A DNA stretch of 64,000 bases, from positions 1 through 64,000 of the forward strand of contig NZ_CADIJX010000001.1 of NCBI RefSeq assembly GCF_902859625.1, given 5' to 3'. The stretch's first letter is position 1, and each line of letters opens with the position of its first letter. The stretch comes from Achromobacter pestifer. Lineage in GTDB: Bacteria; Pseudomonadota; Gammaproteobacteria; Burkholderiales; Burkholderiaceae_B. Both the position numbers and the translations under genes were made by a program. This document shows, piece by piece, positions 8,271 to 16,469 of this stretch. Below the pieces are notes generated by a model that made no database searches, was not told the origin of the DNA, and worked only from the letters and a program-made list of their open reading frames with translations.

Positions 8271-10253
8271 ATGCACGCCTTCGCCGCCCTGAACCCAGAC
8301 CCGCTTTATCCCGAAAAGGAAAGCGAGCGCCACGCCAACAAACTCGAAGCCTGGGGCACGGGCGCGTTGCGCTGGCTTGGCCGCAAGCGGCGCGAGCCTC
8401 TGTGGCGCACTCGCCGCATCTTGAGCCGGGTGCACGCGGAAACCCAAGCGCTGGGCGACATCGACCTGGCGCAGGTGCGCCAGCGGGCGGATGAGATCGC
8501 CTTCGATCTGCGCCGCAATGGCATTACCCAAGCCAGTGCGGCGCGCGCGTTTGCCCTGATCCGGCAAGCCAGCCGGCTGACCTTGGGCAAGGCGCATTTC
8601 GATGTGCAGCTTCTGGGCGGCTGGGCCATGCTGCAAGGCATGGTGGCCGAAATGCACACCGGCGAGGGCAAGACGCTGACGGCGACGCTGCCGGCCGCCA
8701 CGGTGGCCATGGCCGGCCTGCCGGTGCACGTCATCACCACCAACGACTATCTGGTCGAGCGCGATGCGCAGATCATGGGGCCCATCTACGAGGCGCTGGG
8801 CCTGTCGGTGGCCTGGGTCAGCATGGAAATGGATATTCCGACGCGGCGCAAGGCCTATCAGGCGGACGTGGTCTATTGCTCGAACAAGACGCTGGTGTTT
8901 GACTACCTGCGCGACCTGATCGTGCTGGACAGCGACAAGGACGAAGACGCGCTGCGGCTGGAGCGGCTGCGGGGCGAGCGTGGCAGGCTGGGGCAGCTGT
9001 ATCTGCGCGGCCTGTGCTTTGCGATCGTTGATGAGGCGGATAGCGTGCTGGTGGACGAGGCACGCACTCCGCTGATCATCTCGGGCGTGCAGGAAGACGA
9101 CACCACCCAGGTGACGCGGCAGGCGATGACGCTGGCCCATGGCATGGACCCCGCCCATTACCGCCTGCTGCGCGGTGAACGCAGGGTGACGTTGACCGAG
9201 CTGGGCCGTGAACATCTGCGCGCCGAATGCGCCGCGTTGCCGGCACCGTGGAGCATCCCCTTCCGGCGCGAGGAACTGGCGCTTAGCGCGTTGACCGTGC
9301 TGCATCTTTACAACCTGGACGAGCAATACATCATCCGCGACGAGAAAATCATGGTCGTGGACGAGTTCACCGGCCGCGTCATGCCTGACCGGTCGTGGGG
9401 GCAGGGCTTGCACCAGATGCTGGAACACAAGGAAGGGCTGGAACTGAGCGAACCGCGCGCCACGCTCAAGAGCATCAGCTATCAGCGCTTCTTCAAGCAC
9501 TATCTGCTGCTGTCTGGCATGACGGGCACCGCGGCGGAAATTCGCGCTGAATTGGGCCGGGTCTATGACCTGCCCGTGGTGCGCATTCCCACGCATCGCA
9601 AGTCGCGCCGCCGTCATGCACCCGATACCGTCTTGCGCAGCGTGGACGAAAAATGGGCGGCGGTGCGCGACCGGACCCGCATCCTGCATCAGCAAGGCGT
9701 GCCGATCCTGATCGGCACGCGCTCGGTCGCCGCCTCGGAGCAGATTGCCGAGGTACTGATCCAGGCTGGCTTGCCCGCCGTGGTGCTGAACGCCAAACAG
9801 GATGCTGACGAAGCCGACATGATTGCGCGGGCCGGTGAAATCGGCAGCATCATGATCGCCACCAACATGGCGGGACGCGGCACCGATATTCCGCTGTCCG
9901 ACGCCGCCCGCGAGGCGGGCGGCCTGCATGTCATCCTGACCGAGCGTCATGAGTCTGCCCGCATCGACCGGCAACTGGAAGGGCGCTGCGGCCGTCAGGG
10001 CGACCCGGGACATGTAGAGGCCATTCTGTCGCTGGAAGATGCCGTGTTGGACAGCGTCAACGGCAGCGCCTGGGCCGAGCCCATGCAGGCGTTGTGCGCC
10101 GCCCGCGCCAATGGGCGCAATGGCCTGGCCGCGCGTTGGTTGCGTTTCGCTCAGGCCCGCACCGAAAAAAAACTGGCCCGCGAGCGCCGCCACATGGTGG
10201 CCGCGGATGAAGAACTTGAAAACTCCCTGTCCTTTTCCGGGCAAGGGGACTGA
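8271..10253 (+). CDS. SecA paralogue (short, accessory SecA-like translocase ATPase)
   Basis: A 660-aa SecA-family DEAD-type motor, one base after the M50-HlyD stop. The Walker A motif GEGKT is at residues 131-135 and the Walker B/DEAD motif DEAD at 254-257. SecA signatures ITTNDYLVERDAQ, MTGTA, TNMAGRGTDI and RQLEGRCGRQGDPG are all present, so it should hydrolyse ATP and engage preprotein. It is about 240 residues shorter than the roughly 900-aa housekeeping SecA. It ends soon after the second helicase domain, lacking most of the helical wing/scaffold tail and the C-terminal zinc-binding Cys cluster that contacts SecB. This fits an accessory, substrate-dedicated SecA rather than the essential one. 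Its place inside the giant-protein operon suggests that protein as client; this is inference. Confidence 0.9.
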   Translation: MHAFAALNPDPLYPEKESERHANKLEAWGTGALRWLGRKRREPLWRTRRILSRVHAETQALGDIDLAQVRQRADEIAFDLRRNGITQASAARAFALIRQASRLTLGKAHFDVQLLGGWAMLQGMVAEMHTGEGKTLTATLPAATVAMAGLPVHVITTNDYLVERDAQIMGPIYEALGLSVAWVSMEMDIPTRRKAYQADVVYCSNKTLVFDYLRDLIVLDSDKDEDALRLERLRGERGRLGQLYLRGLCFAIVDEADSVLVDEARTPLIISGVQEDDTTQVTRQAMTLAHGMDPAHYRLLRGERRVTLTELGREHLRAECAALPAPWSIPFRREELALSALTVLHLYNLDEQYIIRDEKIMVVDEFTGRVMPDRSWGQGLHQMLEHKEGLELSEPRATLKSISYQRFFKHYLLLSGMTGTAAEIRAELGRVYDLPVVRIPTHRKSRRRHAPDTVLRSVDEKWAAVRDRTRILHQQGVPILIGTRSVAASEQIAEVLIQAGLPAVVLNAKQDADEADMIARAGEIGSIMIATNMAGRGTDIPLSDAAREAGGLHVILTERHESARIDRQLEGRCGRQGDPGHVEAILSLEDAVLDSVNGSAWAEPMQALCAARANGRNGLAARWLRFAQARTEKKLARERRHMVAADEELENSLSFSGQGD

Positions 10254-10266
10254 TACGCAAAATCCC

Positions 10267-11067
10267 ATGCCTATGACACTACGCTTTCGACTTCTCTGCC
10301 CGGCGCTGCTGGGCGGCCTGCTTGCTGCCGCCGCCAATGCTCAGGGCCTGCCGCCCGATGCGCGCCTGCCCGTGCTGGCGGAGCCAGCATTGTCCACGCA
10401 GGGTGACAATTTGCAGGCGCCGATGGCCTGCCTGATCGAACCATTCCAGGTGTCGGAATTGGGCAGCGCCTCTGCTGGCGTGTTGAGCAACGTGCTGGTG
10501 CAGCGCGGCGATGTGGTCAAGAAAGGCCAGGTGGTGGCTGAATTGAACACCAGCGTCGACGAAGCCACGCTGGGCTTGCGGCGTGCCGAAGCGGCCTATC
10601 TGGGGCGCGTCGTCGACCGCAACGCCGACTTGTTCAAGCGGCAATTGCTACCGGCGGGCGATTACGACGAGATGACCTCGCGCAGCCGTCAGGCGCAGTT
10701 GCAGGTGGCGCTTCAGCAGGCCATTCTGGCAGAGCGCAGCATCAAGAGCCCGTTTGACGGCGTTGTTGCCGAGCGGTTCGCGGGGCCGGGCGATCGCGTC
10801 AACGACAACAAGATCGTCAAATTGGCGCAGATCAATCCGCTGTTGGTGAAGGTGGTGGTGCCGGAAAGCCTGTATGGCCAGATCAAGGCGGACGCCGCTG
10901 CGCAAGTCACCGTCAATCAGGCCATCAGCGACAAGCCGCTGCAAGCGAAAGTATGGCGGATCGATCGCGTCATGGACGCCGCCAGCGGCACCTTCACGGT
11001 GCTGCTGCGCGTACCGAACGACGGCAACGTGATCCCGTCGGGCATCCGCTGCTCGATCAAATTCTAA
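10267..11067 (+). CDS. Periplasmic adaptor subunit (HlyD/RND membrane-fusion type)
   Basis: A 266-aa protein starting at ATG 10267 (a second ATG lies at 10273), 13 bp after the SecA-like stop, with AAGGGG about 20 bp upstream. It begins with a Sec signal peptide (hydrophobic LLCPALLGGLLAAAANA, likely cleaved before QG). It then has the lipoyl halves of an adaptor (VSELGSASAGVLSNVLVQRG and IKSPFDGVVAERFAGPGDRV) around a coiled coil, and a beta-barrel. It is smaller than typical RND adaptors. It is the third protein with a HlyD-like lipoyl module in this operon, which strongly suggests a periplasm-spanning assembly. No outer-membrane TolC-like channel or ABC transporter is visible downstream. 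Confidence 0.85.
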   Translation: MPMTLRFRLLCPALLGGLLAAAANAQGLPPDARLPVLAEPALSTQGDNLQAPMACLIEPFQVSELGSASAGVLSNVLVQRGDVVKKGQVVAELNTSVDEATLGLRRAEAAYLGRVVDRNADLFKRQLLPAGDYDEMTSRSRQAQLQVALQQAILAERSIKSPFDGVVAERFAGPGDRVNDNKIVKLAQINPLLVKVVVPESLYGQIKADAAAQVTVNQAISDKPLQAKVWRIDRVMDAASGTFTVLLRVPNDGNVIPSGIRCSIKF

Positions 11068-11095
11068 GCGGGCGCGCTGGCGGGCAATCATTGCC

Positions 11096-11115
11096 CGGGG
11101 CGGCTAGCCGCCCCG
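11096..11115. terminator. GC-rich palindrome after the export operon
   Basis: Perfect dyad GGGGCGGCTAGCCGCCCC about 30 bp after the adaptor stop. It has no clear U-tract. It may stall transcription from the operon, and it also contains the stop codon of the small minus-strand frame at 11104-11298. Confidence 0.4.
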
Positions 11116-11298
11116 GTGGCCGCCGTGATAACGCGGCGCCGACATCGTGCGAGGGCTGTCCTTGTGTTGCGCGCTGGCCAGCGCCTTGCGCCGGGCTTCT
11201 TCTTGCTGGTGATCGGCCCGGGTCCGGTCTTTCTCGGCGTGGGCAGGGGTGTCGGCGGCGGGGGCAGCCTGGGGCGTGCGGGGAGTGTGTGACGTCAT
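11104..11298 (-). CDS. Small charged hypothetical protein (64 aa), uncertain
   Basis: An open frame of 64 aa starting at ATG 11298, rich in Ala, Arg, Lys, Asp and Gln with a Thr/Pro/Ala N-terminus. There is no hydrophobic segment or recognised domain and no convincing ribosome binding site. It fills part of an otherwise empty 460-bp stretch (11068-11527), and its stop sits inside the GC-rich palindrome. It could be a chance frame in GC-rich DNA. Confidence 0.3.
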   Translation of the reverse strand: MTSHTPRTPQAAPAADTPAHAEKDRTRADHQQEEARRKALASAQHKDSPRTMSAPRYHGGHRGG

Positions 11299-11527
11299 GA
11301 TGCGTACCTGTACAGGTGACGCGGCATATGCCGTCTTTCCACCTTACGCCTGGGGCGCCGCGGATTCCAGCGGGCAATTGCAACAACACGCGCGTGGCCT
11401 GCAAGCTTGAATCACGCTTAATCGGTAGACTGACAGCCGTTGTTGACCGGATTCACCGGAAAACAGCCGCTTTTCGGTGTCGGCGCAATTGGGGGCGCTG
11501 ACGCGAATCATCAGAGGTCCACAAGTT

Positions 11528-11929
11528 ATGAAAATAAGAAAACTCATCGAAGAACGACGTCAGGGCGAGCGCGCCGCCGTCAGGGAGCGCGCCGATCCCA
11601 CGAATACCGAATTGCTGGCCGCCCTGGATCAGTTGAATGGCGCCGACTTCAGTTCGATTGCCTTCGTGACGGAAGATGAGACCGTCATGGCCGTCGGTGG
11701 CGGCGATGGCGCGTACGTGGTGTCCATCACGCTGGATGACGACGCGCGCATCTATACGCTGGTCGACCCGTCCAAATCCGAAGACCACGACCAGGAACTG
11801 GTGGTGGGTGGCCAGTCGGGCAGCTATCAGCAGTATCAGTGCGTGTGCCGCGAGCTGGCTTCGGCGGCCATCCTGTACTTCCAGCAAGAGGGCACGCCCT
11901 CACCCGATCTGCGGTGGGTCAGCGAATAG
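11528..11929 (+). CDS. Small conserved-type acidic protein, possibly Imm1-like
   Basis: 133 aa from ATG 11528 (an in-frame upstream extension to 11477 lacks a better start). It has no signal peptide or membrane segment. The central pattern VMAVGGGDGAYVVSITLDDD and the acidic, Trp/Tyr-containing C-terminus resemble Imm1-type small immunity proteins, but the match is by eye only. No toxin gene is adjacent, so the gene may be an orphan immunity-like protein. It is convergent with the OmpA gene, with a long stem-loop between them. Confidence 0.6.
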   Translation: MKIRKLIEERRQGERAAVRERADPTNTELLAALDQLNGADFSSIAFVTEDETVMAVGGGDGAYVVSITLDDDARIYTLVDPSKSEDHDQELVVGGQSGSYQQYQCVCRELASAAILYFQQEGTPSPDLRWVSE

Positions 11930-11934
11930 GGGCT

Positions 11935-11972
11935 GTGCGCGGCAAGCGGCAGGAATGTCTGCCGCCGCGCAC
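11935..11972. terminator. Bidirectional stem-loop between convergent genes
   Basis: Interrupted dyad: GTGCGCGG plus CGGCAG pairs with CTGCCG plus CCGCGCAC around a 6-nt loop. It lies between the Imm1-like gene (stop 11929) and the OmpA-like gene (stop 11976) and probably serves both, though flanking U-tracts are weak. Confidence 0.55.
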
Positions 11973-11975
11973 GCT

Positions 11976-12575
11976 TCATTGCTTGGGCAACACAAATTCC
12001 ACCCGGCGGTTCTGCGCGCGCCCCTTTGGATTGTCGGCGCCGTTGGCTTGAACGTTGGGTTGCACGGGCCGCGTATCTCCGTAGCCTTTGGCCGTCAGGC
12101 GAGCTTTATCCACGCCATGATTCGCCAGCCATTGCGATACGGCGGTCGCCCGTTTCAGGGACAGCGCCTGGTTGTATGAGGCTTTGCCCTTGGAATCCGT
12201 ATGGCCTTCAATCGTGACGCGGCCGGCAGGGCTGGCCTGGATCGCTCGCGCGATATCTTGCAGAGCGGATTCGGCTGCCGGCCGAATACTGGCCTTGTCG
12301 AAATCAAACAGCACGTCTCCCAACATCGACACCGTGACGGCGTCCTTGTCCTGACGCACGGACAGGCCTTCATGGCGGCCGGCCAGGTCAGTTATTTGTC
12401 CAGACAAGCCGGAGACGCCGCCGCCGGTGTCGGACGGGAATCCCTTCAGGTCCAATATCGTGGCGCGCAGGTCCAGGACTTCGGCTTTGTACGGCGGCTC
12501 TTGCGCCTGAACGTCAGCGGCCGCGATCAGTAGTAGCGTGGCCAACGCAGCCGGAATATGCCGGGCGGCTGCCAT
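11976..12575 (-). CDS. OmpA-family peptidoglycan-binding outer-membrane/periplasmic protein
   Basis: A 199-aa protein with a signal peptide (LATLLLIAAADVQAQ), a short linker of about 60 residues and a C-terminal OmpA-like domain. Diagnostic motifs are VLFDFDKASIRPAAE, the meso-DAP-contacting segment VTIEGHTDSKG, and RAQNRRVEFVL at the end. It should be anchored non-covalently to peptidoglycan. It starts 2 bp after the stop of the secreted protein at 12578-13075, so the two form an operon. The linker has no beta-barrel, so this is not a full OmpA porin. Confidence 0.88.
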   Translation of the reverse strand: MAAARHIPAALATLLLIAAADVQAQEPPYKAEVLDLRATILDLKGFPSDTGGGVSGLSGQITDLAGRHEGLSVRQDKDAVTVSMLGDVLFDFDKASIRPAAESALQDIARAIQASPAGRVTIEGHTDSKGKASYNQALSLKRATAVSQWLANHGVDKARLTAKGYGDTRPVQPNVQANGADNPKGRAQNRRVEFVLPKQ

Positions 12576-12577
12576 GG

Positions 12578-13075
12578 CTAGCGGTCAGTGATCTTGATGG
12601 CGTCAAAGGTCTCGACGCCCGGGATCGTCAATGACACCTCGGTGATGTCTTTGGGAGGCGCGGGAAATTTCCCTTGCCAGGCGCCGGCGATGGGAGCGTC
12701 CTTGGATGCCCGGAGCATCAGCTTGGGATTCGTCAGCGGTTTGTCGTTGCTGTCTTTCAGCAGCAAGTGCTTTTTGTTGCCGGCGATCACGTAGAAGCTG
12801 TTTTCGTAGTCTTCCTGGGTGATCTGCGAATAGACCATTTCGGTCTTGTTGGGCACGAGAGGCTTGAATCGGATCTTGAGCGTCAGAATATCGCCGCTGC
12901 GCACGGCTTCGACGACTTGGCCTTCAGCGGACCCCGTTTCGGTCAGGCCCGTCGCCAGGGGTTTGGCGGCGCTTGCGTCGTTGGCAGTCTGGGCCCAGGC
13001 TGGGGAGGCGACACTGGCAAGTGTCAACATCGCGCCCAGTGCACAGGCCGCCATTGCGGGTCTGATCGAATTCAC
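12578..13075 (-). CDS. Secreted hypothetical protein co-transcribed with the OmpA-like gene
   Basis: 165 aa starting at GTG 13075. The choice is set by a strong AAGGAGG at 13081-13087 directly upstream. The N-terminus is a signal peptide ending ASPAWA before QTAND. The mature part is a compact beta-rich domain (VVEAVRSGDILTLKIRFKP and FYVIAGNKKHLLLKDSNDKP) with no Cys and no membrane anchor. It was not recognised as a named family. Co-expression with a peptidoglycan-binding protein suggests an envelope role. Confidence 0.75.
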   Translation of the reverse strand: MNSIRPAMAACALGAMLTLASVASPAWAQTANDASAAKPLATGLTETGSAEGQVVEAVRSGDILTLKIRFKPLVPNKTEMVYSQITQEDYENSFYVIAGNKKHLLLKDSNDKPLTNPKLMLRASKDAPIAGAWQGKFPAPPKDITEVSLTIPGVETFDAIKITDR

Positions 13076-13369
13076 GGTAAGCCTCCTTGAACGTCTCGTT
13101 TTTAGATGTAGTGATCCGGCGCGAAGCACCCCAAAGGAATGCCAGCCGGATCAAACTCATTCTTTCTGTCCAATCCAATGGGCGATGGTCCGTCTTCGCG
13201 CCGCATATTTCAACGCGATTATTTGCCAAATCGTTACCGGGATCAGAGACGGAGGGAGGCCGCCACGGAGGGCGGTTTCAAGGGGGAAGGGGCGGGCACG
13301 CAGGGCAATTCCTGCCGCCCGATTGCCGATGGCGCAAGAAACAAGTGGTTGTATTCTTTCGACGCCGGA
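13076..13369. other. 294-bp intergenic region, promoter side of the secreted-protein/OmpA operon
   Basis: Apart from the AAGGAGG ribosome binding site at its left edge I see no convincing gene, repeat or strong promoter in it. It presumably holds the promoter of the 13075 operon and the 3' end of the dehydrogenase transcript. Confidence 0.4.
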
Positions 13370-14335
13370 TCACACGACCCGCGTCAACACCTTTTCATTC
13401 TGGAACCAGCGGTCCAGGTTCGCGACCATCAGATCCGCCATGGCGCGGCGGGTTTCATGCGTGCCGCTGGCGATATGCGGCAGCAGCACCACGTTGTCCA
13501 TGGCGTGCAACGCGGCGGGTGTCTCCGGTTCGTGCTCGAACACATCCAGGCCCGCGCCCGCGATGCGCTTGCCTTGCAAGGCGTTGACCAGCGCGGCTTC
13601 GTCAACGACGGTGCCGCGCGCGATGTTGATCAGCCAGCCCTGGGGGCCCAGCGCATCCAGCACCTCCGCATTCACCAGGTGCCGCGTGGCGCTGCCGCCC
13701 GGCACCGCCAGCACCAGAAAATCGCATTCGGCGGCCAGGGACTTGATGTCCGGGCAATAGCGGTAGCCGGCGGGCGCGTCGGCGCGCGGTTTGCGGCTGG
13801 TATAGAGGATTTCCATGTCGAAGGCCGCGGCGCGGCGGGCGATCTGCAAGCCGATATTGCCCAAGCCGGCAATACCGCAGCGCTTGCCGCTCATGCGGGT
13901 GCCCAGCGGGAAGCCTTCGTTCGGCCAGCGTCCGGCCCGCACGAAGCGATCCGCCTCCACGACGCGGCGCGGCGCGGCCAGCATCAAGGCCAGCGCCGTG
14001 TCGGCCACGCAGGCATCCAGCACGCCGGGCGTATTCGTCACGACGACGCCGTGTTCCTGGGCGGCGGCCAGGTCGATGGTGTCGTAACCGACGCCAAAGC
14101 TGAAGATGCCTTCCAGTGCAGGCAGAGCACTGATCAATTCGCGGGTGGCGCCGAAGCGCCCGCTGGTGGCGATGCCGCGAATGGACGGCCCATGCTCGCG
14201 CAGCAAGGCGGCGGGATCCGCGGCTTCCCACAAGCGATGGACGTGGTAGCGGGACGCCAGGTCCGCGACCAGATCGGGCAACAGCGGGCCGACCATCAAT
14301 ACGTGGGGGGCGGAGGCGGGGAGGTAAGGATTCAT
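13370..14335 (-). CDS. D-isomer-specific 2-hydroxyacid dehydrogenase (GhrB/hydroxypyruvate reductase type)
   Basis: 321 aa, typical length for NAD(P)-dependent 2-hydroxyacid dehydrogenases. The Rossmann dinucleotide motif is GLGNIG. Catalytic-site motifs are also visible: the Arg of INIARGTVVDE, the Glu of LDVFEHEPETP and the His of LLPHIASGT. It probably interconverts a 2-keto acid such as glyoxylate or hydroxypyruvate with the D-2-hydroxy acid in the cytoplasm. It lies 45 bp downstream of the Bug receptor gene on the same strand and opposite LysR, suggesting a small uptake-and-reduction module for an organic acid. The exact substrate is not readable. Confidence 0.9.
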   Translation of the reverse strand: MNPYLPASAPHVLMVGPLLPDLVADLASRYHVHRLWEAADPAALLREHGPSIRGIATSGRFGATRELISALPALEGIFSFGVGYDTIDLAAAQEHGVVVTNTPGVLDACVADTALALMLAAPRRVVEADRFVRAGRWPNEGFPLGTRMSGKRCGIAGLGNIGLQIARRAAAFDMEILYTSRKPRADAPAGYRYCPDIKSLAAECDFLVLAVPGGSATRHLVNAEVLDALGPQGWLINIARGTVVDEAALVNALQGKRIAGAGLDVFEHEPETPAALHAMDNVVLLPHIASGTHETRRAMADLMVANLDRWFQNEKVLTRVV

Positions 14336-14380
14336 GGATACGGCTTTAAAGAATGGCCCGTCATCCGGGCCGGTTGAGCA

Positions 14381-15376
14381 TCAGTTGGTCTGGATATTGC
14401 GGGTCTTGATGATCTGCCCGTAGCGGGCGCGTTCGCTGGCCGCCAGCTCTTGCAGCTGTTGCGGGGTAGAACCGTGCGCCACCGCGCCCTGGGATTCCAG
14501 CTTGGTCTTCATGACGGGGTCGGCGGCAATGTCGCGAATAGCCTGCGACAGCTTGTCGATCACGGCGGGTGGCGTGCCCGCCGGCGCCAGAACCGCCGTC
14601 CAGGAACCGGATTGCGCGTTCTTCACGCCTGCCTCATCAATGGTCGGCACGTCCGGCATGGCCGGTGACCGCGTGGCGCCCGTCACGGCCAGTGCGCGCA
14701 GCTTGCCGCCCGTGACGTAGGGCATGGTTTCCAGCACTGACGCGAACAACATGTCCACGCGGCCTGCCATCAGGTCGGTCATGGCCGGGCCGCCACCCTT
14801 GTAGGGCACATGCATCAGGTCCACGCCGGTCGCTTGTTGGAAGATCTCGCCGGACAGGTGCGGTGCGCCGCCGGTGCCAGAGCTGGCAAACGTGTGCTTG
14901 CCCGGCTCGGCACGCGCCAACGTCACCAGTTCCGCCACGTTCTTGGCCGCCAGCCCGGTGGGCACGACCAGGACGAATGGCAGGTCCGAAAACAGCGACA
15001 CCGGCGCGAACGCGGTTGCCGGGTCCGAATGCAGTTTGTAGATCCAGGGGTTGATGGCCAGCATGCCGGAATTGGCGAACAGCAGGGTGTAGCCGTCGGC
15101 CGGCGAGCGCGCCACCAGATCGGCGGCAATCTGTCCGCCCGCGCCCGGGCGGTTGTCCACCACCACGGATGACGCCAGCTTGTCGCCCAGCGCCGCAGCC
15201 AGCAGCCGGGCGGAGATATCGGTGCCGCCGCCCGGCGAAAAGGGAACGATCAGGTTGATCGGGCGCTCGGGATATCCGGCGGCGCTGGCGTTCCAGGGCA
15301 AGGCGGCGGTGGCGGCCAGGGCCAGCGCCGCCGCGATAAGCCGGACGCGCTGTCGGGCGATGAGGGTTGTCTCCAT
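14381..15376 (-). CDS. Bug-family periplasmic substrate-binding receptor (tripartite tricarboxylate type)
   Basis: 331 aa with a signal peptide ending NASAAGYPERP. The Bug signatures are present: INLIVPFSPGGGTDISAR, DNRPGAGGQIAADLVARSPADGYTL and PYKGGGPAMTDLMAGRVD. These receptors bind carboxylates in the periplasm for TctAB-type permeases. As is common in Alcaligenaceae, there is no adjacent TctA/TctB, so it may share a permease or act as a sensor. It is first in the operon with the dehydrogenase and divergent from LysR. Confidence 0.92.
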   Translation of the reverse strand: METTLIARQRVRLIAAALALAATAALPWNASAAGYPERPINLIVPFSPGGGTDISARLLAAALGDKLASSVVVDNRPGAGGQIAADLVARSPADGYTLLFANSGMLAINPWIYKLHSDPATAFAPVSLFSDLPFVLVVPTGLAAKNVAELVTLARAEPGKHTFASSGTGGAPHLSGEIFQQATGVDLMHVPYKGGGPAMTDLMAGRVDMLFASVLETMPYVTGGKLRALAVTGATRSPAMPDVPTIDEAGVKNAQSGSWTAVLAPAGTPPAVIDKLSQAIRDIAADPVMKTKLESQGAVAHGSTPQQLQELAASERARYGQIIKTRNIQTN

Positions 15377-15484
15377 GTCTCTTTTCTCTTCTTGGGGGTG
15401 AGGCGGTCTTTGCCGCGAAAAATCGGTTGGGTGAAGCAGCTCCTTTGGGTCCTGCGGGCCGACGCGCGACCTTGTTGCCGAGTA

Positions 15485-15530
15485 TAAAAACGGCTATCGA
15501 TGGATAGCCGTTCGAGCTATAAATAGCATT
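15485..15530. promoter_or_regulatory. LysR-type operator region between divergent genes
   Basis: A perfect 9-bp inverted repeat AACGGCTAT-CGATGG-ATAGCCGTT lies at 15489-15512. A second smaller dyad GCTAT-AA-ATAGC is at 15516-15527. Both share the CTAT...ATAG core, as expected for the recall and activation sites of a LysR regulator controlling the divergent Bug/dehydrogenase operon and itself. Confidence 0.65.
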
Positions 15531-15552
15531 GATCAATTCAAGGATTGAATCG

Positions 15553-16443
15553 ATGGAATTCCGTCAACTGGAATGCTTCATCGCCGTCGCCGAAGAACTG
15601 CACTTTGGCCGGGCGGCGGAACGCCTTTGCATGACGCAACCGCCCTTGTCCCGGCAGATTCAGCTGCTGGAGCAGGATCTGGGTGTCACCCTGTTTGAAC
15701 GCAATAGCCGTCAGGTGCTGCTGAGTGCGGCGGGCAGGCGGTTTCTGCGCGACGCGCGGCACCTGCTGGAGTTTTCGGCGCGCGCGGCGGCGACCGCGCG
15801 GCGCACCTCTGGCGGCGAGGCCGGACATATCACACTGGGTTTCACCGCCGTCGCGTCTTACCGGCTGATGCCGTCCATGATCGTGCGGGCGCGCAAGCTG
15901 CTGGCCGGTGTTGAGATCCAGCTTCGGGAAACCGTCAGCACGGATCTGGTGCGCTTGCTGCTGGCGCGTGAACTGGATGCCATTCTGGCGCGCAGCGTGC
16001 CGCAACAGGCTGGGATTGAATCGCGGCTGATCGAACGCGAACCCCTGGTGCTGGCCTTGCCCGCAGGCTCTCCCTTGTGCGAACACGACACGGTGCCGTT
16101 GCGCTTGCTGCAAGGCCAGCCCTTCGTGCTGTATTCGCCGCGTGAAGGCAAGTATTTCTATGACCGCATCGTGGGTGCGTTCGGCTTGGCGGATGTGCAG
16201 CCCGATTATGTGCAGCGCGCGGGGCAAACCCATACGCTGTTGGCGCTGGTGCGGGCAGGGCTAGGCGTGGGCATCGTGCCGGATTCCGCGCGTGAGCTGC
16301 GGTTTGAAGGCGTGGAATTCAGGCCCATCGGCCAGCGCAATCTATATGCGGATATGTACCTGGCCTGGCATGCGCAACACGACAATCCGGCGTTGGACGC
16401 TTTTTTGCAGCGCGTGGTGGCCCCAAGCGGCGCAGCGGGATAA
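15553..16443 (+). CDS. LysR-family transcriptional regulator
   Basis: 296 aa from ATG 15553 (AAGGA about 10 bp upstream). The N-terminal winged helix is classic LysR (MEFRQLECFIAVAEELHFGR, then AERLCMTQPPLSRQIQLLE). The remainder is the periplasmic-binding-protein-like effector domain, with LVRAGLGVGIVPDSAREL near the C-terminus. It is divergently placed from the Bug receptor and dehydrogenase and likely controls them in response to their carboxylate. CbnR/CatR-like in shape; the inducer is unknown. Confidence 0.93.
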   Translation: MEFRQLECFIAVAEELHFGRAAERLCMTQPPLSRQIQLLEQDLGVTLFERNSRQVLLSAAGRRFLRDARHLLEFSARAAATARRTSGGEAGHITLGFTAVASYRLMPSMIVRARKLLAGVEIQLRETVSTDLVRLLLARELDAILARSVPQQAGIESRLIEREPLVLALPAGSPLCEHDTVPLRLLQGQPFVLYSPREGKYFYDRIVGAFGLADVQPDYVQRAGQTHTLLALVRAGLGVGIVPDSARELRFEGVEFRPIGQRNLYADMYLAWHAQHDNPALDAFLQRVVAPSGAAG

Positions 16444-16445
16444 GG

Positions 16446-16466
16446 GGTGGCGAGGTTGTCGCCACC
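16446..16466. terminator. Stem-loop between convergent LysR and DCC genes
   Basis: GGTGGCGA-GGTTG-TCGCCACC forms an 8-bp stem with a 5-nt loop, between the stop of the LysR gene (16443) and the stop of the DCC-family gene (16470). Flanks are not U-rich, so termination strength is uncertain. Confidence 0.5.
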
Positions 16467-16469
16467 GCC

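Noticed and set aside
8040..10337. A 765-aa minus-strand frame opposite the SecA-like gene
   Set aside because: The plus-strand SecA motifs are unambiguous; the reverse frame is compositionally a shadow.
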